Assembly: GCF_014377975.1 (NCBI RefSeq)
Contig: NZ_JACMOO010000137.1
Coordinates: 1 to 59,582 of the forward strand
From: Ferruginibacter sp.
Lineage (GTDB): Bacteria; Bacteroidota; Bacteroidia; Chitinophagales; Chitinophagaceae
DNA: 59,582 nucleotides
Direction of reading: 5' to 3'
Shown: one piece after another, positions 25,100 through 32,576 of the stretch
How positions within the stretch are numbered: position 1 is the stretch's first letter
Layout: each line of letters begins with the position of its first letter
Translations under genes and position numbers: made by a program
The notes under the pieces: generated by a model
Database searches by the model: none
What the model saw: the letters and a program-made list of their open reading frames with translations, nothing else
Told to the model about the DNA's origin: nothing

Positions 25100-26632
25100 T
25101 CATTCCCACTCAATGGTTGCCGGAGGCTTACTGCTGATATCATACACCACCCGGTTAATACCTTTTACGTTATTGATGATTTCATTGGAAATATCCGCTA
25201 AAAATTCATACGGTAAATGTGCCCAGTCTGCCGTCATGCCATCTACAGAAGTAACCGCCCGTAACGCTATTGTAAATTCATAGGTTCTTTCATCACCCAT
25301 TACACCCACGCTTTTTACCGGTAACAAAATAGTTCCTGCCTGCCACACACTGGAATAAAGAGCTGCTTTTTTTAATCCATTGGTATAAATGGCATCAGCA
25401 TCTTGCAATAACCGTACCTTTTCTTCCGTAATATCTCCTAAAATACGGATACCCAAACCCGGCCCGGGAAAGGGATGACGAAACAGCATGTCGTGCGGTA
25501 AACCCAGCTCAACACCTACTTTTCTTACTTCATCTTTAAACAAAGACCTGAGCGGTTCAACCAGCGATAACTTCATCGTAGCAGGCAGGCCACCCACATT
25601 ATGGTGCGATTTAATGGTCATCGAAGGACCATGTACAGCCGCAGATTCTATCACATCCGGATAAATAGTACCCTGACCTAAAAAATCAATATTCTCAATT
25701 CGTTGGGCTTCCTGGTCAAATATTTCTATAAACCCCCCGCCAATGATTTTTCTTTTTTCTTCGGGATCTGTTTTGCCCGCCAGTTTGGTATAAAAATGTT
25801 CTTTGGCATCAATGCCTTTTACATTCAGGCCCAGTTGTTCATACATTTTCAGTACTTCTCCAAATTCATTTTTACGCAGCAACCCGTTGTCTACAAAAAT
25901 GCCGAATAAATTTTTTCCAATGGCTCTGTGAATCAGCGTGGCTGCCACGGTACTGTCAACACCGCCACTCATGGCCATGATGACCCTTTTATTGCCAATC
26001 TTTTCTTTTAACGCAGCTACTGTATCACTGATAAAGTGCGCAGGTGTCCAGTCTTGCGAGCAACCGCAAATATCCACCAGAAAATTTTTAAGAATGGTTT
26101 TACCTTCCGTGCTATGGTAAACTTCCGGATGAAACTGCAGGCCGTATAAAGGGTAACCCGCGCTGCTCCGTACAAATGCCGCCACGGGAATACTTTCTGT
26201 AGTGCCCAAAATATCAAATCCTGCGGGAAGTTGTTTCACTGTATCACTGTGGCTCATCCACACCTGGCTGTTGGGCAACACATTTTTTAATAAAATATCT
26301 TCTTTCAAAATTTCAAGCCTTGCCCGTCCATATTCTCGTTTGTCGCTTTTTTCCACCTTGCCGCCAAATAGTTTTGCCGTAAGCTGGGCGCCGTAACACA
26401 CACCCAGCACAGGTAATTTTGCAGCCAGCGCTTCAATATCCACTACAGGGGCATTGGTTTCATTTACTGAAAAAGGTGATCCCGAAAGGATGATCCCTTT
26501 TAATTCAGGGCCAAATATAATTTCCTTGTTATAAGGAATTATTTCGCAATAAACATTTGCCTCTCTTACAGCCCTTGCAATTAACTGTGTGTATTGAGAA
26601 CCAAAATCGAGTATTAAAATTTTTTCCGTCAT
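25100..26632 (-). CDS. guaA: GMP synthase (glutamine-hydrolysing)
   Basis: This 510-residue protein has the complete GuaA layout. The class I glutamine amidotransferase is at residues 1-190 (catalytic Cys in LGVCYGAQL, His/Glu in QFHPEVYHS). The ATP-pyrophosphatase domain follows, with P-loop [10 protein letters not shown]. The dimerisation domain ends in KPPATIEWE, the conserved XMP-binding tail. It converts XMP to GMP with ATP and glutamine in the cytosol. A near-ideal Bacteroidota promoter lies immediately upstream and leaves 7 bases before ATG. No anomalies are visible. Confidence 0.98.
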   Translation of the reverse strand: MTEKILILDFGSQYTQLIARAVREANVYCEIIPYNKEIIFGPELKGIILSGSPFSVNETNAPVVDIEALAAKLPVLGVCYGAQLTAKLFGGKVEKSDKREYGRARLEILKEDILLKNVLPNSQVWMSHSDTVKQLPAGFDILGTTESIPVAAFVRSSAGYPLYGLQFHPEVYHSTEGKTILKNFLVDICGCSQDWTPAHFISDTVAALKEKIGNKRVIMAMSGGVDSTVAATLIHRAIGKNLFGIFVDNGLLRKNEFGEVLKMYEQLGLNVKGIDAKEHFYTKLAGKTDPEEKRKIIGGGFIEIFDQEAQRIENIDFLGQGTIYPDVIESAAVHGPSMTIKSHHNVGGLPATMKLSLVEPLRSLFKDEVRKVGVELGLPHDMLFRHPFPGPGLGIRILGDITEEKVRLLQDADAIYTNGLKKAALYSSVWQAGTILLPVKSVGVMGDERTYEFTIALRAVTSVDGMTADWAHLPYEFLADISNEIINNVKGINRVVYDISSKPPATIEWE

Positions 26633-26639
26633 GTGGCTG

Positions 26640-26669
26640 CGAAGGTAAATAATTACTGTATCTGCCCAA
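26640..26669 (-). promoter_or_regulatory. guaA promoter (TTG-N19-TACCTTCG)
   Basis: On the minus strand TTG (26667-26669) is followed by exactly 19 bases and TACCTTCG (26640-26647), matching the Bacteroidota sigma factor consensus TTG-N19-TAnnTTTG with one change. Only 7 bases separate the -7 element from the ATG, so the mRNA would be leaderless or nearly so. Confidence 0.7.
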
Positions 26670-26828
26670 TAATATTACCATTTTGGAAAAATAAATAATT
26701 GGGATCCGGGCAAAAACAGCCATGATCGGCATCGTTGCATCGCCCTCTTTTACCGCATACCTTTTTGGTACGCCTTCCATTTTGTACTACCTCTTCAACT
26801 GCCTGTTACGGGTTGTAATGGCAAACCT

Positions 26829-26836
26829 TATCTTTG
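26829..26836 (+). promoter_or_regulatory. -7 element before the EamA gene
   Basis: TATCTTTG matches TAnnTTTG and ends 7 bases before the ATG at 26844. No good -33 TTG is seen at the standard spacing. If used, the transcript is nearly leaderless. Confidence 0.45.
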
Positions 26837-26843
26837 TTCCCGA

Positions 26844-27728
26844 ATGAAAAAAGCTTTTGTCCAGTTGCATATTGCCGTTTTTTTAGCAGGTTTTACAGCT
26901 ATTCTGGGCAAACTTATCGGTTTAAACGAAGCACTGCTTGTTTGGTATCGCCTGTTGATAACAGTACTTACGCTGGGCCTCATTTTGTTTTTTAGAAAGC
27001 AACTGCAACGCCTTTCTTTAAAGGATGCCCTGAAAATAGGCGGTGTAGGTTTGGTAGTTGCCCTGCATTGGGTAACATTTTACGGAAGTATAAAATATGC
27101 CAATGTTTCTGTTGCATTGGTTTGTCTATCGGGTACCGGTTTCTTTACCGCTTTTTTTGAGCCGCTTATTTTTAAAAGAAAAATAAATATCCGGGAAGTT
27201 TTGCTGGGCATGCTGGCCATTGCGGGTATTTATATCATTTTCGATTTTTATCCGCAGTTTAAAGTAGGAGTTATTTTTGGTATAGTGTCAGCTGTAGGAA
27301 GTTCCCTGTTTCCCATTTTTAATAAAAAACTACTGGTACGTTTTAATCCTGCTACGCTTACTTTATACGAACTGGGGGGCGGGTTTTTATTTTTATGCCT
27401 GTTTGTCCCATTTTATTTAATGCAGTTTCCGGCGGCTTATTACCTGCCCACTACTTCAGACTGGCTTTGGCTGCTTGTGCTGGCCTGGCTGTGTACGGTG
27501 CTTTGTTTCGATTTGCAACTGAATGCCTTAAAAAAAATTTCCCCCTTTACTGCCAACCTCACCTATAATCTGGAGCCGGTGTATGGCATCATCCTGGCTT
27601 TTATATTTTTTCATGAAAATAAATCTTTCACGGGGCATTTTTACATCGGTGTCGGGCTAATTTTGCTGGCAGTTATTTTGCAAATGGGAGGGCTTTGGTA
27701 TACCAGCAGAAGAATTGTGGCGCAATAA
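26844..27728 (+). CDS. DMT-superfamily (EamA) transporter
   Basis: The 294-residue protein has about ten hydrophobic segments in two repeated EamA domains (roughly residues 5-135 and 145-285). It starts with FVQLHIAVFLAGFTAILGKL, and KKISPFTANLTYNLEPVYG is the typical loop before the ninth helix. EamA proteins are mostly metabolite exporters in the inner membrane (amino acids, nucleobases, sugars). It is divergent from guaA with a 211-base gap. Substrate cannot be predicted. Confidence 0.88.
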   Translation: MKKAFVQLHIAVFLAGFTAILGKLIGLNEALLVWYRLLITVLTLGLILFFRKQLQRLSLKDALKIGGVGLVVALHWVTFYGSIKYANVSVALVCLSGTGFFTAFFEPLIFKRKINIREVLLGMLAIAGIYIIFDFYPQFKVGVIFGIVSAVGSSLFPIFNKKLLVRFNPATLTLYELGGGFLFLCLFVPFYLMQFPAAYYLPTTSDWLWLLVLAWLCTVLCFDLQLNALKKISPFTANLTYNLEPVYGIILAFIFFHENKSFTGHFYIGVGLILLAVILQMGGLWYTSRRIVAQ

Positions 27729-27815
27729 AAAGTGTTTTTTAAATAGAAATAAATTAATTGCAACGGGCAATTAAAAAAAAACAATCTTCATCCGTCAAAA
27801 ATCAAAAATCTTCCC

Positions 27816-27823
27816 TACCTTCG
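27816..27823 (+). promoter_or_regulatory. -7 element before rpmB
   Basis: TACCTTCG is the same octamer as in the guaA promoter and lies 20 bases before the rpmB ATG. The -33 region is unclear. Confidence 0.45.
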
Positions 27824-27843
27824 CCGTCCAAAAAATTAGTACA

Positions 27844-28080
27844 ATGGCTAGAGTATGTCAGGTAACAGGTAAGAAGCCTATGACGGGTAATAAAGTGTCG
27901 CATTCAAACATAAAAACCAAGCGTAGGTTTTTGCCTAATTTGCAAACCAAGCGCTACTTTTTAGCTGAAGAAGATAAGTGGGTGACCTTGAAAGTTTCTT
28001 CAGAAGCTATCAGAACCATCAATAAAAACGGACTGTTTTCAGTTGTAAAACAACTAAGGGCAGCAGGCGAAAAAATTTAA
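27844..28080 (+). CDS. rpmB: 50S ribosomal protein L28
   Basis: This 78-residue basic protein has the L28 pattern: [20 protein letters not shown] followed by [14 protein letters not shown] and a C-terminal ISTEAL-like helix region ([16 protein letters not shown]). The length is normal for Bacteroidota. It heads the rpmB-rpmG-DUF4295-ftsY string and is separated from rpmG by 49 bases. It lacks the CxxC zinc-ribbon pairs of some L28 proteins. It assembles late in the large ribosomal subunit. Confidence 0.97.
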   Translation: MARVCQVTGKKPMTGNKVSHSNIKTKRRFLPNLQTKRYFLAEEDKWVTLKVSSEAIRTINKNGLFSVVKQLRAAGEKI

Positions 28081-28129
28081 ACCCACCCATTCTCTTTTGA
28101 AGGGGACGGGTAAAATAAAATAAATTACA

Positions 28130-28312
28130 ATGGCAAAGAAAGGTAACAGGGTTCAGGTTATTTTGGAGTGTACTGAGCATAAAGCCAGTGGCAAACCAGG
28201 TACCAGCCGCTACATTACAAAAAAGAATAAAAAAAATACGCCTGAGCGTTTGGAGTTGAAAAAATTCAACCCGATTTTAAAAAAAGTAACGGTACACAAG
28301 GAAATTAAGTAA
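28130..28312 (+). CDS. rpmG: 50S ribosomal protein L33
   Basis: This 60-residue basic protein has [12 protein letters not shown] at the start and [20 protein letters not shown] in the middle, the typical L33 signature. The four-cysteine zinc motif of C+ L33 forms is missing (only one Cys), so this is a zinc-independent type. It follows rpmB by 49 bases and is part of the same ribosomal operon. Confidence 0.97.
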   Translation: MAKKGNRVQVILECTEHKASGKPGTSRYITKKNKKNTPERLELKKFNPILKKVTVHKEIK

Positions 28313-28411
28313 TTCCTGGATGTGCAAATACGAAAATGTGAAAATGGGATTGTACATTAGGTTCATACGTTTTCAGATTTTTAAATTTTCAAATTTTCAA
28401 ATTAAATAGTC

Positions 28412-28582
28412 ATGGCAAAAGCAGCTAAAACAGCGATTAAAACCAAGGACCAGAAAGCAGCATCAGATGCTAAAAACTGGACAAAAGTAATAAGGGCACT
28501 CCGTAGTCCTAAAACCGGTGCATACACTTTTAAAGAGTCTATCGTTCACAAAGACAAGATTAAAGAACATTTAGGTCAATAA
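28412..28582 (+). CDS. Small DUF4295-type protein
   Basis: A 56-residue, lysine-rich protein starting MAKAAKTAIKTKDQKAA and containing the conserved LRSPKTGAYTFKESIV segment. This matches the small DUF4295 protein of Bacteroidota, nearly always encoded after rpmG, and thought to be ribosome-associated because of its context and charge; function is unproven. ATG at 28412, stop TAA at 28580-28582, 99 bases after rpmG. A hairpin terminator follows at 28610. Confidence 0.9.
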   Translation: MAKAAKTAIKTKDQKAASDAKNWTKVIRALRSPKTGAYTFKESIVHKDKIKEHLGQ

Positions 28583-28609
28583 ATTAAATGTATCTGTATT
28601 AATATATTC

Positions 28610-28645
28610 AAGCTGTTCTGATTAATATCGGAACAGCTTTCTTAA
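28610..28645 (+). terminator. Intrinsic terminator after the ribosomal protein operon
   Basis: AAGCTGTTCTGAT and ATCGGAACAGCTT form a 13-bp stem with one G-T pair around a TAAT loop (28610-28639), followed by TTCTTAATTTTA. It separates the rpmB-rpmG-DUF4295 genes from ftsY. Confidence 0.75.
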
Positions 28646-28727
28646 TTTTACCCAAATCGACCAGCGATTCAAGTAGTTTTATCTTATAATAATCAATAAA
28701 TAAATACTCTTTCGGGAGATAATATGC

Positions 28728-29696
28728 ATGGGACTTTTTGATAAACTCTTCGGAAAAAAACAGCAGCAGGAAACATTAGACCAGGGCTTGCAAAAAACCC
28801 GGGAAGGGTTTTTTAGTAAAATAACCAAGGCAATTGCCGGTAAAAGTACAGTAGATGAAGAAGTACTTGACAACCTGGAAGAGGCTTTGGTAGCAGCAGA
28901 TGTGGGCATTGAAACCACCGTTGAAATAATTAGCCGTATAGAAAAACGCGTTGCAAAAGATAAATATCTTAACACCAGTGAATTAAATTCAATCCTTAAA
29001 AAGGAAGTCACGGATATTCTGGTATCATCCCCATCAGATACAAGTTATGCGAATTACGAGTTGCCGGCTGGTCATAAACCGCATGTGATTTTAGTAGTGG
29101 GCGTAAATGGGGTGGGTAAAACAACTACCATCGGAAAACTGGCGCACAACTTTTCCAGGGCGGGTAAATCTGTTTTATTAGGTGCCGCAGATACCTTCCG
29201 AGCCGCAGCGGTAGACCAGTTAACAATCTGGAGCGAACGCACCAATGTGCCCATCGTAAAAAAGGAAATGGGCAGCGACCCTGCTTCTGTTGCCTATGAT
29301 ACTATAATAAGCGGGGTGGCAAAAAATGTAGATGTGATTATTATAGATACCGCAGGGCGCTTACATAACAAGGCTTACCTGATGGATGAACTGACAAAAA
29401 TAAAGAGGGTCATTCAGAAGGTGATACCGGAAGCACCGCATGAAGTAATGCTGGTATTGGACGGCAGCACCGGGCAGAATGCGTTGGAGCAAGCCAAGCA
29501 TTTTACCGCCGCTACAGATGTAACCGCTTTAACGATTACGAAGCTGGACGGCACGGCAAAAGGCGGTGTAGTACTTGCGATAGCGCACCAGTTTAAAATA
29601 CCGGTTAAGTTTATTGGCGTGGGCGAAAAAGCTACAGACTTACTGGTTTTTGATAAGTATCAGTTTGTAGAAGGATTGTTTGCCCCGATTGCGTAA
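28728..29696 (+). CDS. ftsY: Signal recognition particle receptor FtsY
   Basis: The 322-residue SRP GTPase has an N domain (about 20-105) and a G domain with P-loop GVNGVGKTTTIGKL, DTFRAAAVDQL (G2), DTAGRLHNK (G3), TKLDGTAKGG (G4) and the closing FIGVGEKATDLLVFD. The acidic A domain of enterobacterial FtsY is missing, as is usual in Bacteroidota. It docks ribosome-SRP complexes at the SecYEG translocon at the inner membrane. An upstream terminator suggests its own promoter or read-through. Start at 28728 gives the amphipathic MGLFDKLFGKK leader typical of FtsY. Confidence 0.97.
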   Translation: MGLFDKLFGKKQQQETLDQGLQKTREGFFSKITKAIAGKSTVDEEVLDNLEEALVAADVGIETTVEIISRIEKRVAKDKYLNTSELNSILKKEVTDILVSSPSDTSYANYELPAGHKPHVILVVGVNGVGKTTTIGKLAHNFSRAGKSVLLGAADTFRAAAVDQLTIWSERTNVPIVKKEMGSDPASVAYDTIISGVAKNVDVIIIDTAGRLHNKAYLMDELTKIKRVIQKVIPEAPHEVMLVLDGSTGQNALEQAKHFTAATDVTALTITKLDGTAKGGVVLAIAHQFKIPVKFIGVGEKATDLLVFDKYQFVEGLFAPIA

Positions 29697-29824
29697 AGAA
29701 AATGATGCCCCAACACTCATTATAAAAATCGGGACCTGGTGAAGCGTAGTGATCTAAAAAAAAACTACTCAGCACGCAGATTTTTCATATTATTAATCAG
29801 TCTGTAATTTGACTGTATTATTAC

Positions 29825-29847
29825 TTATTAATTATTAATTATTAATT
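29825..29847. repeat. AATTATT tandem repeat before cvfB
   Basis: About three units of the 7-base AATTATT, the same unit as at 22346-22367. It ends 7 bases upstream of the cvfB ATG, so it lies in the leader or promoter. Confidence 0.6.
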
Positions 29848-29854
29848 TATTTCA

Positions 29855-30709
29855 ATGGTAGAAGTTGGCAAATACAATCTCTTAAAAGTAATACGGGCAG
29901 TGGATTTCGGCGTGTACCTCGATGATGGTGCGGAGGGTATTTTGTTGCCTAAAAGATTTGTGCCAACAGCTACTGCAATTGGCGATGAGTTAAAGGTATT
30001 TTTGTATCATGATGGCGAAGACAGGTTGATTGCTACTACGCAGGAACCCAAAGGTGTATTGGATGATATTGTAAAACTGCGGGCAGTAACCGTTACTCCA
30101 CACGGCGCATTTTTAGATATGGGTTTGATGAAAGATATTTTTGTTCCAAAGAGCAAACAAATATTTGATATGAGGGTAAATGGAGATTACCTGATAAAAA
30201 TTTACCTGGATGAACAGACCGGTCGCATTGCAGCTACCGAAAAGCTGGAACCTTTTTTAAGCAACGAAGAGCTCACTGTTAAAGAACTGGAAGTTGTTCA
30301 TCTGATTGTTTATCGCCGCACAGATATTGGCTATGTATGCATCATCAATAACCGCCACACAGGAGTATTGCATTTTAATGAAATTTATCGCAACATTGGT
30401 GTGGGAGATAAGTTTAAAGGCTTCATCAAAAAAATATATCCAGTAACCAACGACAAGGACGACCGCTTTCGCATTGATGTAGCAGCAGGACAACCCGGCT
30501 ATAACAGGGTAGAAGACGAAGCGGGAAAAGTGTTGCGCTTACTGGCAGAGAACAATGGTTATTTACCCTACAACGATAAAAGTAAGCCGGAAGATATTTA
30601 TGATTTCTTCGGGATGAGCAAGAAAACTTTTAAAATGACGACCGGAAATTTATATAAGGAAAGAAAAATTTCTTTTGAAAAAACAGGAATAAAGTTATTG
30701 GAAGGGTAG
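29855..30709 (+). CDS. cvfB: S1-like RNA-binding protein CvfB
   Basis: This 284-residue protein is a CvfB/YitL homologue. It has tandem S1-like domains (KYNLLKVIRAVDFGVYLDD, VTVTPHGAFLDMG and a third at YVCIINNRHTGVLHFNEIY) and a C-terminal winged helix (DIYDFFGMSKKTFKMTTGNL, then LYKERKI). CvfB binds RNA and affects virulence gene expression in Staphylococcus; in Bacteroidota the role is unstudied. Stop is TAG. The usual ftsY-rimO neighbourhood is interrupted here by this gene plus a glycosidase and a receptor. Confidence 0.92.
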   Translation: MVEVGKYNLLKVIRAVDFGVYLDDGAEGILLPKRFVPTATAIGDELKVFLYHDGEDRLIATTQEPKGVLDDIVKLRAVTVTPHGAFLDMGLMKDIFVPKSKQIFDMRVNGDYLIKIYLDEQTGRIAATEKLEPFLSNEELTVKELEVVHLIVYRRTDIGYVCIINNRHTGVLHFNEIYRNIGVGDKFKGFIKKIYPVTNDKDDRFRIDVAAGQPGYNRVEDEAGKVLRLLAENNGYLPYNDKSKPEDIYDFFGMSKKTFKMTTGNLYKERKISFEKTGIKLLEG

Positions 30710-30781
30710 TGATAAGGGTGAATTGTGAATGGCCCATGATAGTGTCCAACATTCACTATTCATCATTGAAAATTCAAGCCT

Positions 30782-32137
30782 TTATTGTAAAAAATCTCTC
30801 CACCAGTAACCGGAGTTTTTAATGGTGCGTAATTGTGTTTTTAAATCAACATGTACCAAACCAAACCGGGGATGGTATCCTTCACTCCATTCAAAATTAT
30901 CCATCAGCGTCCAGGCAAAATAGCCTTTAATATTTACTCCTTCTTTTTTTGCTTTTAACATTGCTTGCAGGTGCTGGTTAAAATAATTAATTCTGGCCCT
31001 GTCATCGATGATTCCATTTTTTAATTCATCTTTAAATGCCGCACCATTTTCTGTAATCAGTATTTCTTTCACCCCGCCATACAACCATATTTTTTTTATA
31101 GTGCGGTAAAAACTATCAGCATTTATTTCCCATCCCATGGCAGTGACCGGCATTTTTCTTACCGTTGCTTTAACCTCTGTGGCCTGTATAATGGGTATGT
31201 AACTATTGTGCTTAACCACAACCGGAAAATAATATTGCAGCCCGATAAAATCAAAATCAAAATGCAGGCGCTCTGTGTACTTCCAGGTTTTATTGTGCAG
31301 CTGTAATTTTTCTAAAAATTTAAAGGAGTCATCAACAGGATATCCTTTACCCAGCGCCGGTTCTATAAACAAACGATTCATTAAAATGTCAATCCGGTTG
31401 GCGGCGGCAAGGTCTTCTTTTTTATCAGAATAAGGAATAACCTGCGAGCAGGAAAATGTGGTGCCAATATGGGCCTGTTCCACCAGCCTGCGGATAATTC
31501 TTCCACCCTCTGCCTGTGCCAGGGCAGCATGATGAATGGCGGGCAAAAAATTACCTAATCCTTTTTTACCGGGAGCATGTTTGCCCAGCATATATCCCAG
31601 CGTGGTAAATCCAAACGGTTCATTTAAAATTATCCAGTGTTTCACTTTACTGCCATACGCTTCTGCACAAATAGTTACAAAACGGCTAAACCATTTGTTG
31701 ATAAAATAATTTGTCCAGCCACCTTTGTTTTCAAGCTCCTGCGGAAGGTCCCAGTGGTAAAGGGTTACATAGGGTATCAGCCCCAGTTTAAGGCATTCAT
31801 CAATTACCCGATGATAAAAATTAATACCTTCTTTATTAATTTTACCGGTGCCATCCGGCAGTATTCTTGCCCAGGAAATGGAGAAACGAAAAAGCGAAAA
31901 TCCAAGTGCTTTTACTAGCAAAAGATCGTCTTTATACCGGTGATAAAAATCGCATGCAGTGGTTAATTTAGCAGCACCTTTTATTTTGCTGCCGTTTTTA
32001 GTAAAACTATCCCAGATGGATTTGCCTTTGCCATCTACATCCGTAGCACCTTCATTTTGTGCGGCCGCAATAGCAACGCCCCATTTAAAATTTTTACCAA
32101 AATCTTTTGCAGTTATAATATCGTGTGGGATGCTCAG
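30782..32137 (-). CDS. GH1 beta-glucosidase, non-standard start (CTG?)
   Basis: The frame encodes about 451 residues of a glycoside hydrolase family 1 enzyme. Catalytic acid/base Glu173 is in WIILNEPFG and nucleophile Glu363 in ITENGAA; the C-terminus WTLMDNFEWSEGYHPRFGLV is typical. Homology extends upstream of the first usable TTG at 31921: DFGKNFKWGVAIAAAQNEGA and DGKGKSIWDSF are the normal GH1 N-terminus. In that extension there is no ATG, GTG or TTG; the frame is closed upstream by a TAA and CTG at 32135-32137 is the best-placed candidate start. Either CTG is used, the start was mutated, or a base is wrong in the sequence. It hydrolyses beta-glucosides, cytosolic because no signal is seen. 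Confidence 0.85.
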   Translation of the reverse strand: MSIPHDIITAKDFGKNFKWGVAIAAAQNEGATDVDGKGKSIWDSFTKNGSKIKGAAKLTTACDFYHRYKDDLLLVKALGFSLFRFSISWARILPDGTGKINKEGINFYHRVIDECLKLGLIPYVTLYHWDLPQELENKGGWTNYFINKWFSRFVTICAEAYGSKVKHWIILNEPFGFTTLGYMLGKHAPGKKGLGNFLPAIHHAALAQAEGGRIIRRLVEQAHIGTTFSCSQVIPYSDKKEDLAAANRIDILMNRLFIEPALGKGYPVDDSFKFLEKLQLHNKTWKYTERLHFDFDFIGLQYYFPVVVKHNSYIPIIQATEVKATVRKMPVTAMGWEINADSFYRTIKKIWLYGGVKEILITENGAAFKDELKNGIIDDRARINYFNQHLQAMLKAKKEGVNIKGYFAWTLMDNFEWSEGYHPRFGLVHVDLKTQLRTIKNSGYWWRDFLQ

Positions 32138-32576
32138 TATACTGAATTATGATTTTGCAAAATTGGAGTTTAAAGGCCCACTTTAGTATTACCCTTGTGT
32201 TAACTTTTTTGATGAGCGATCCGGAGGGTCATTGTAAAATTATATAAATGAAGTATTTTTCTTTCCATAAATAGTAAAATCATCTACTGATCACTTTACT
32301 GGTGCTTAATTTTTTAGCAGCAAATTACTTCTATCTATAAGTACCGCTGAACGAAAAAAGGGTGCAGCAACAACGCTTCGGATAGCCGTAGAATATTGGT
32401 AAAAATATCCAATAAAAAATAACAACAGTGGCGTTAATGCATAGCCTGTGTATACCTGCACGCCCGGCATCAAAAAATATCATTGATTACATTAAGGGGA
32501 ATATTACTTATGTGTTGCTGGTAAAATTTAGGTTGAATGATCCTACAGGGTAAAAAATATTTCTTAACAATCGTAA
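32138..32576. other. Intergenic region, no gene seen
   Basis: Between two minus-strand genes (the receptor ends at 32577). AT-rich, no domain-bearing frame, no hairpin with T-run noticed. It would hold the promoter of the GH1 gene. Confidence 0.35.

Noticed and set aside
27729..28727. tRNA gene near the ribosomal protein operon
   Set aside because: No T-arm GGTTCRA-type sequence with matching acceptor stem was found here or elsewhere in the window.
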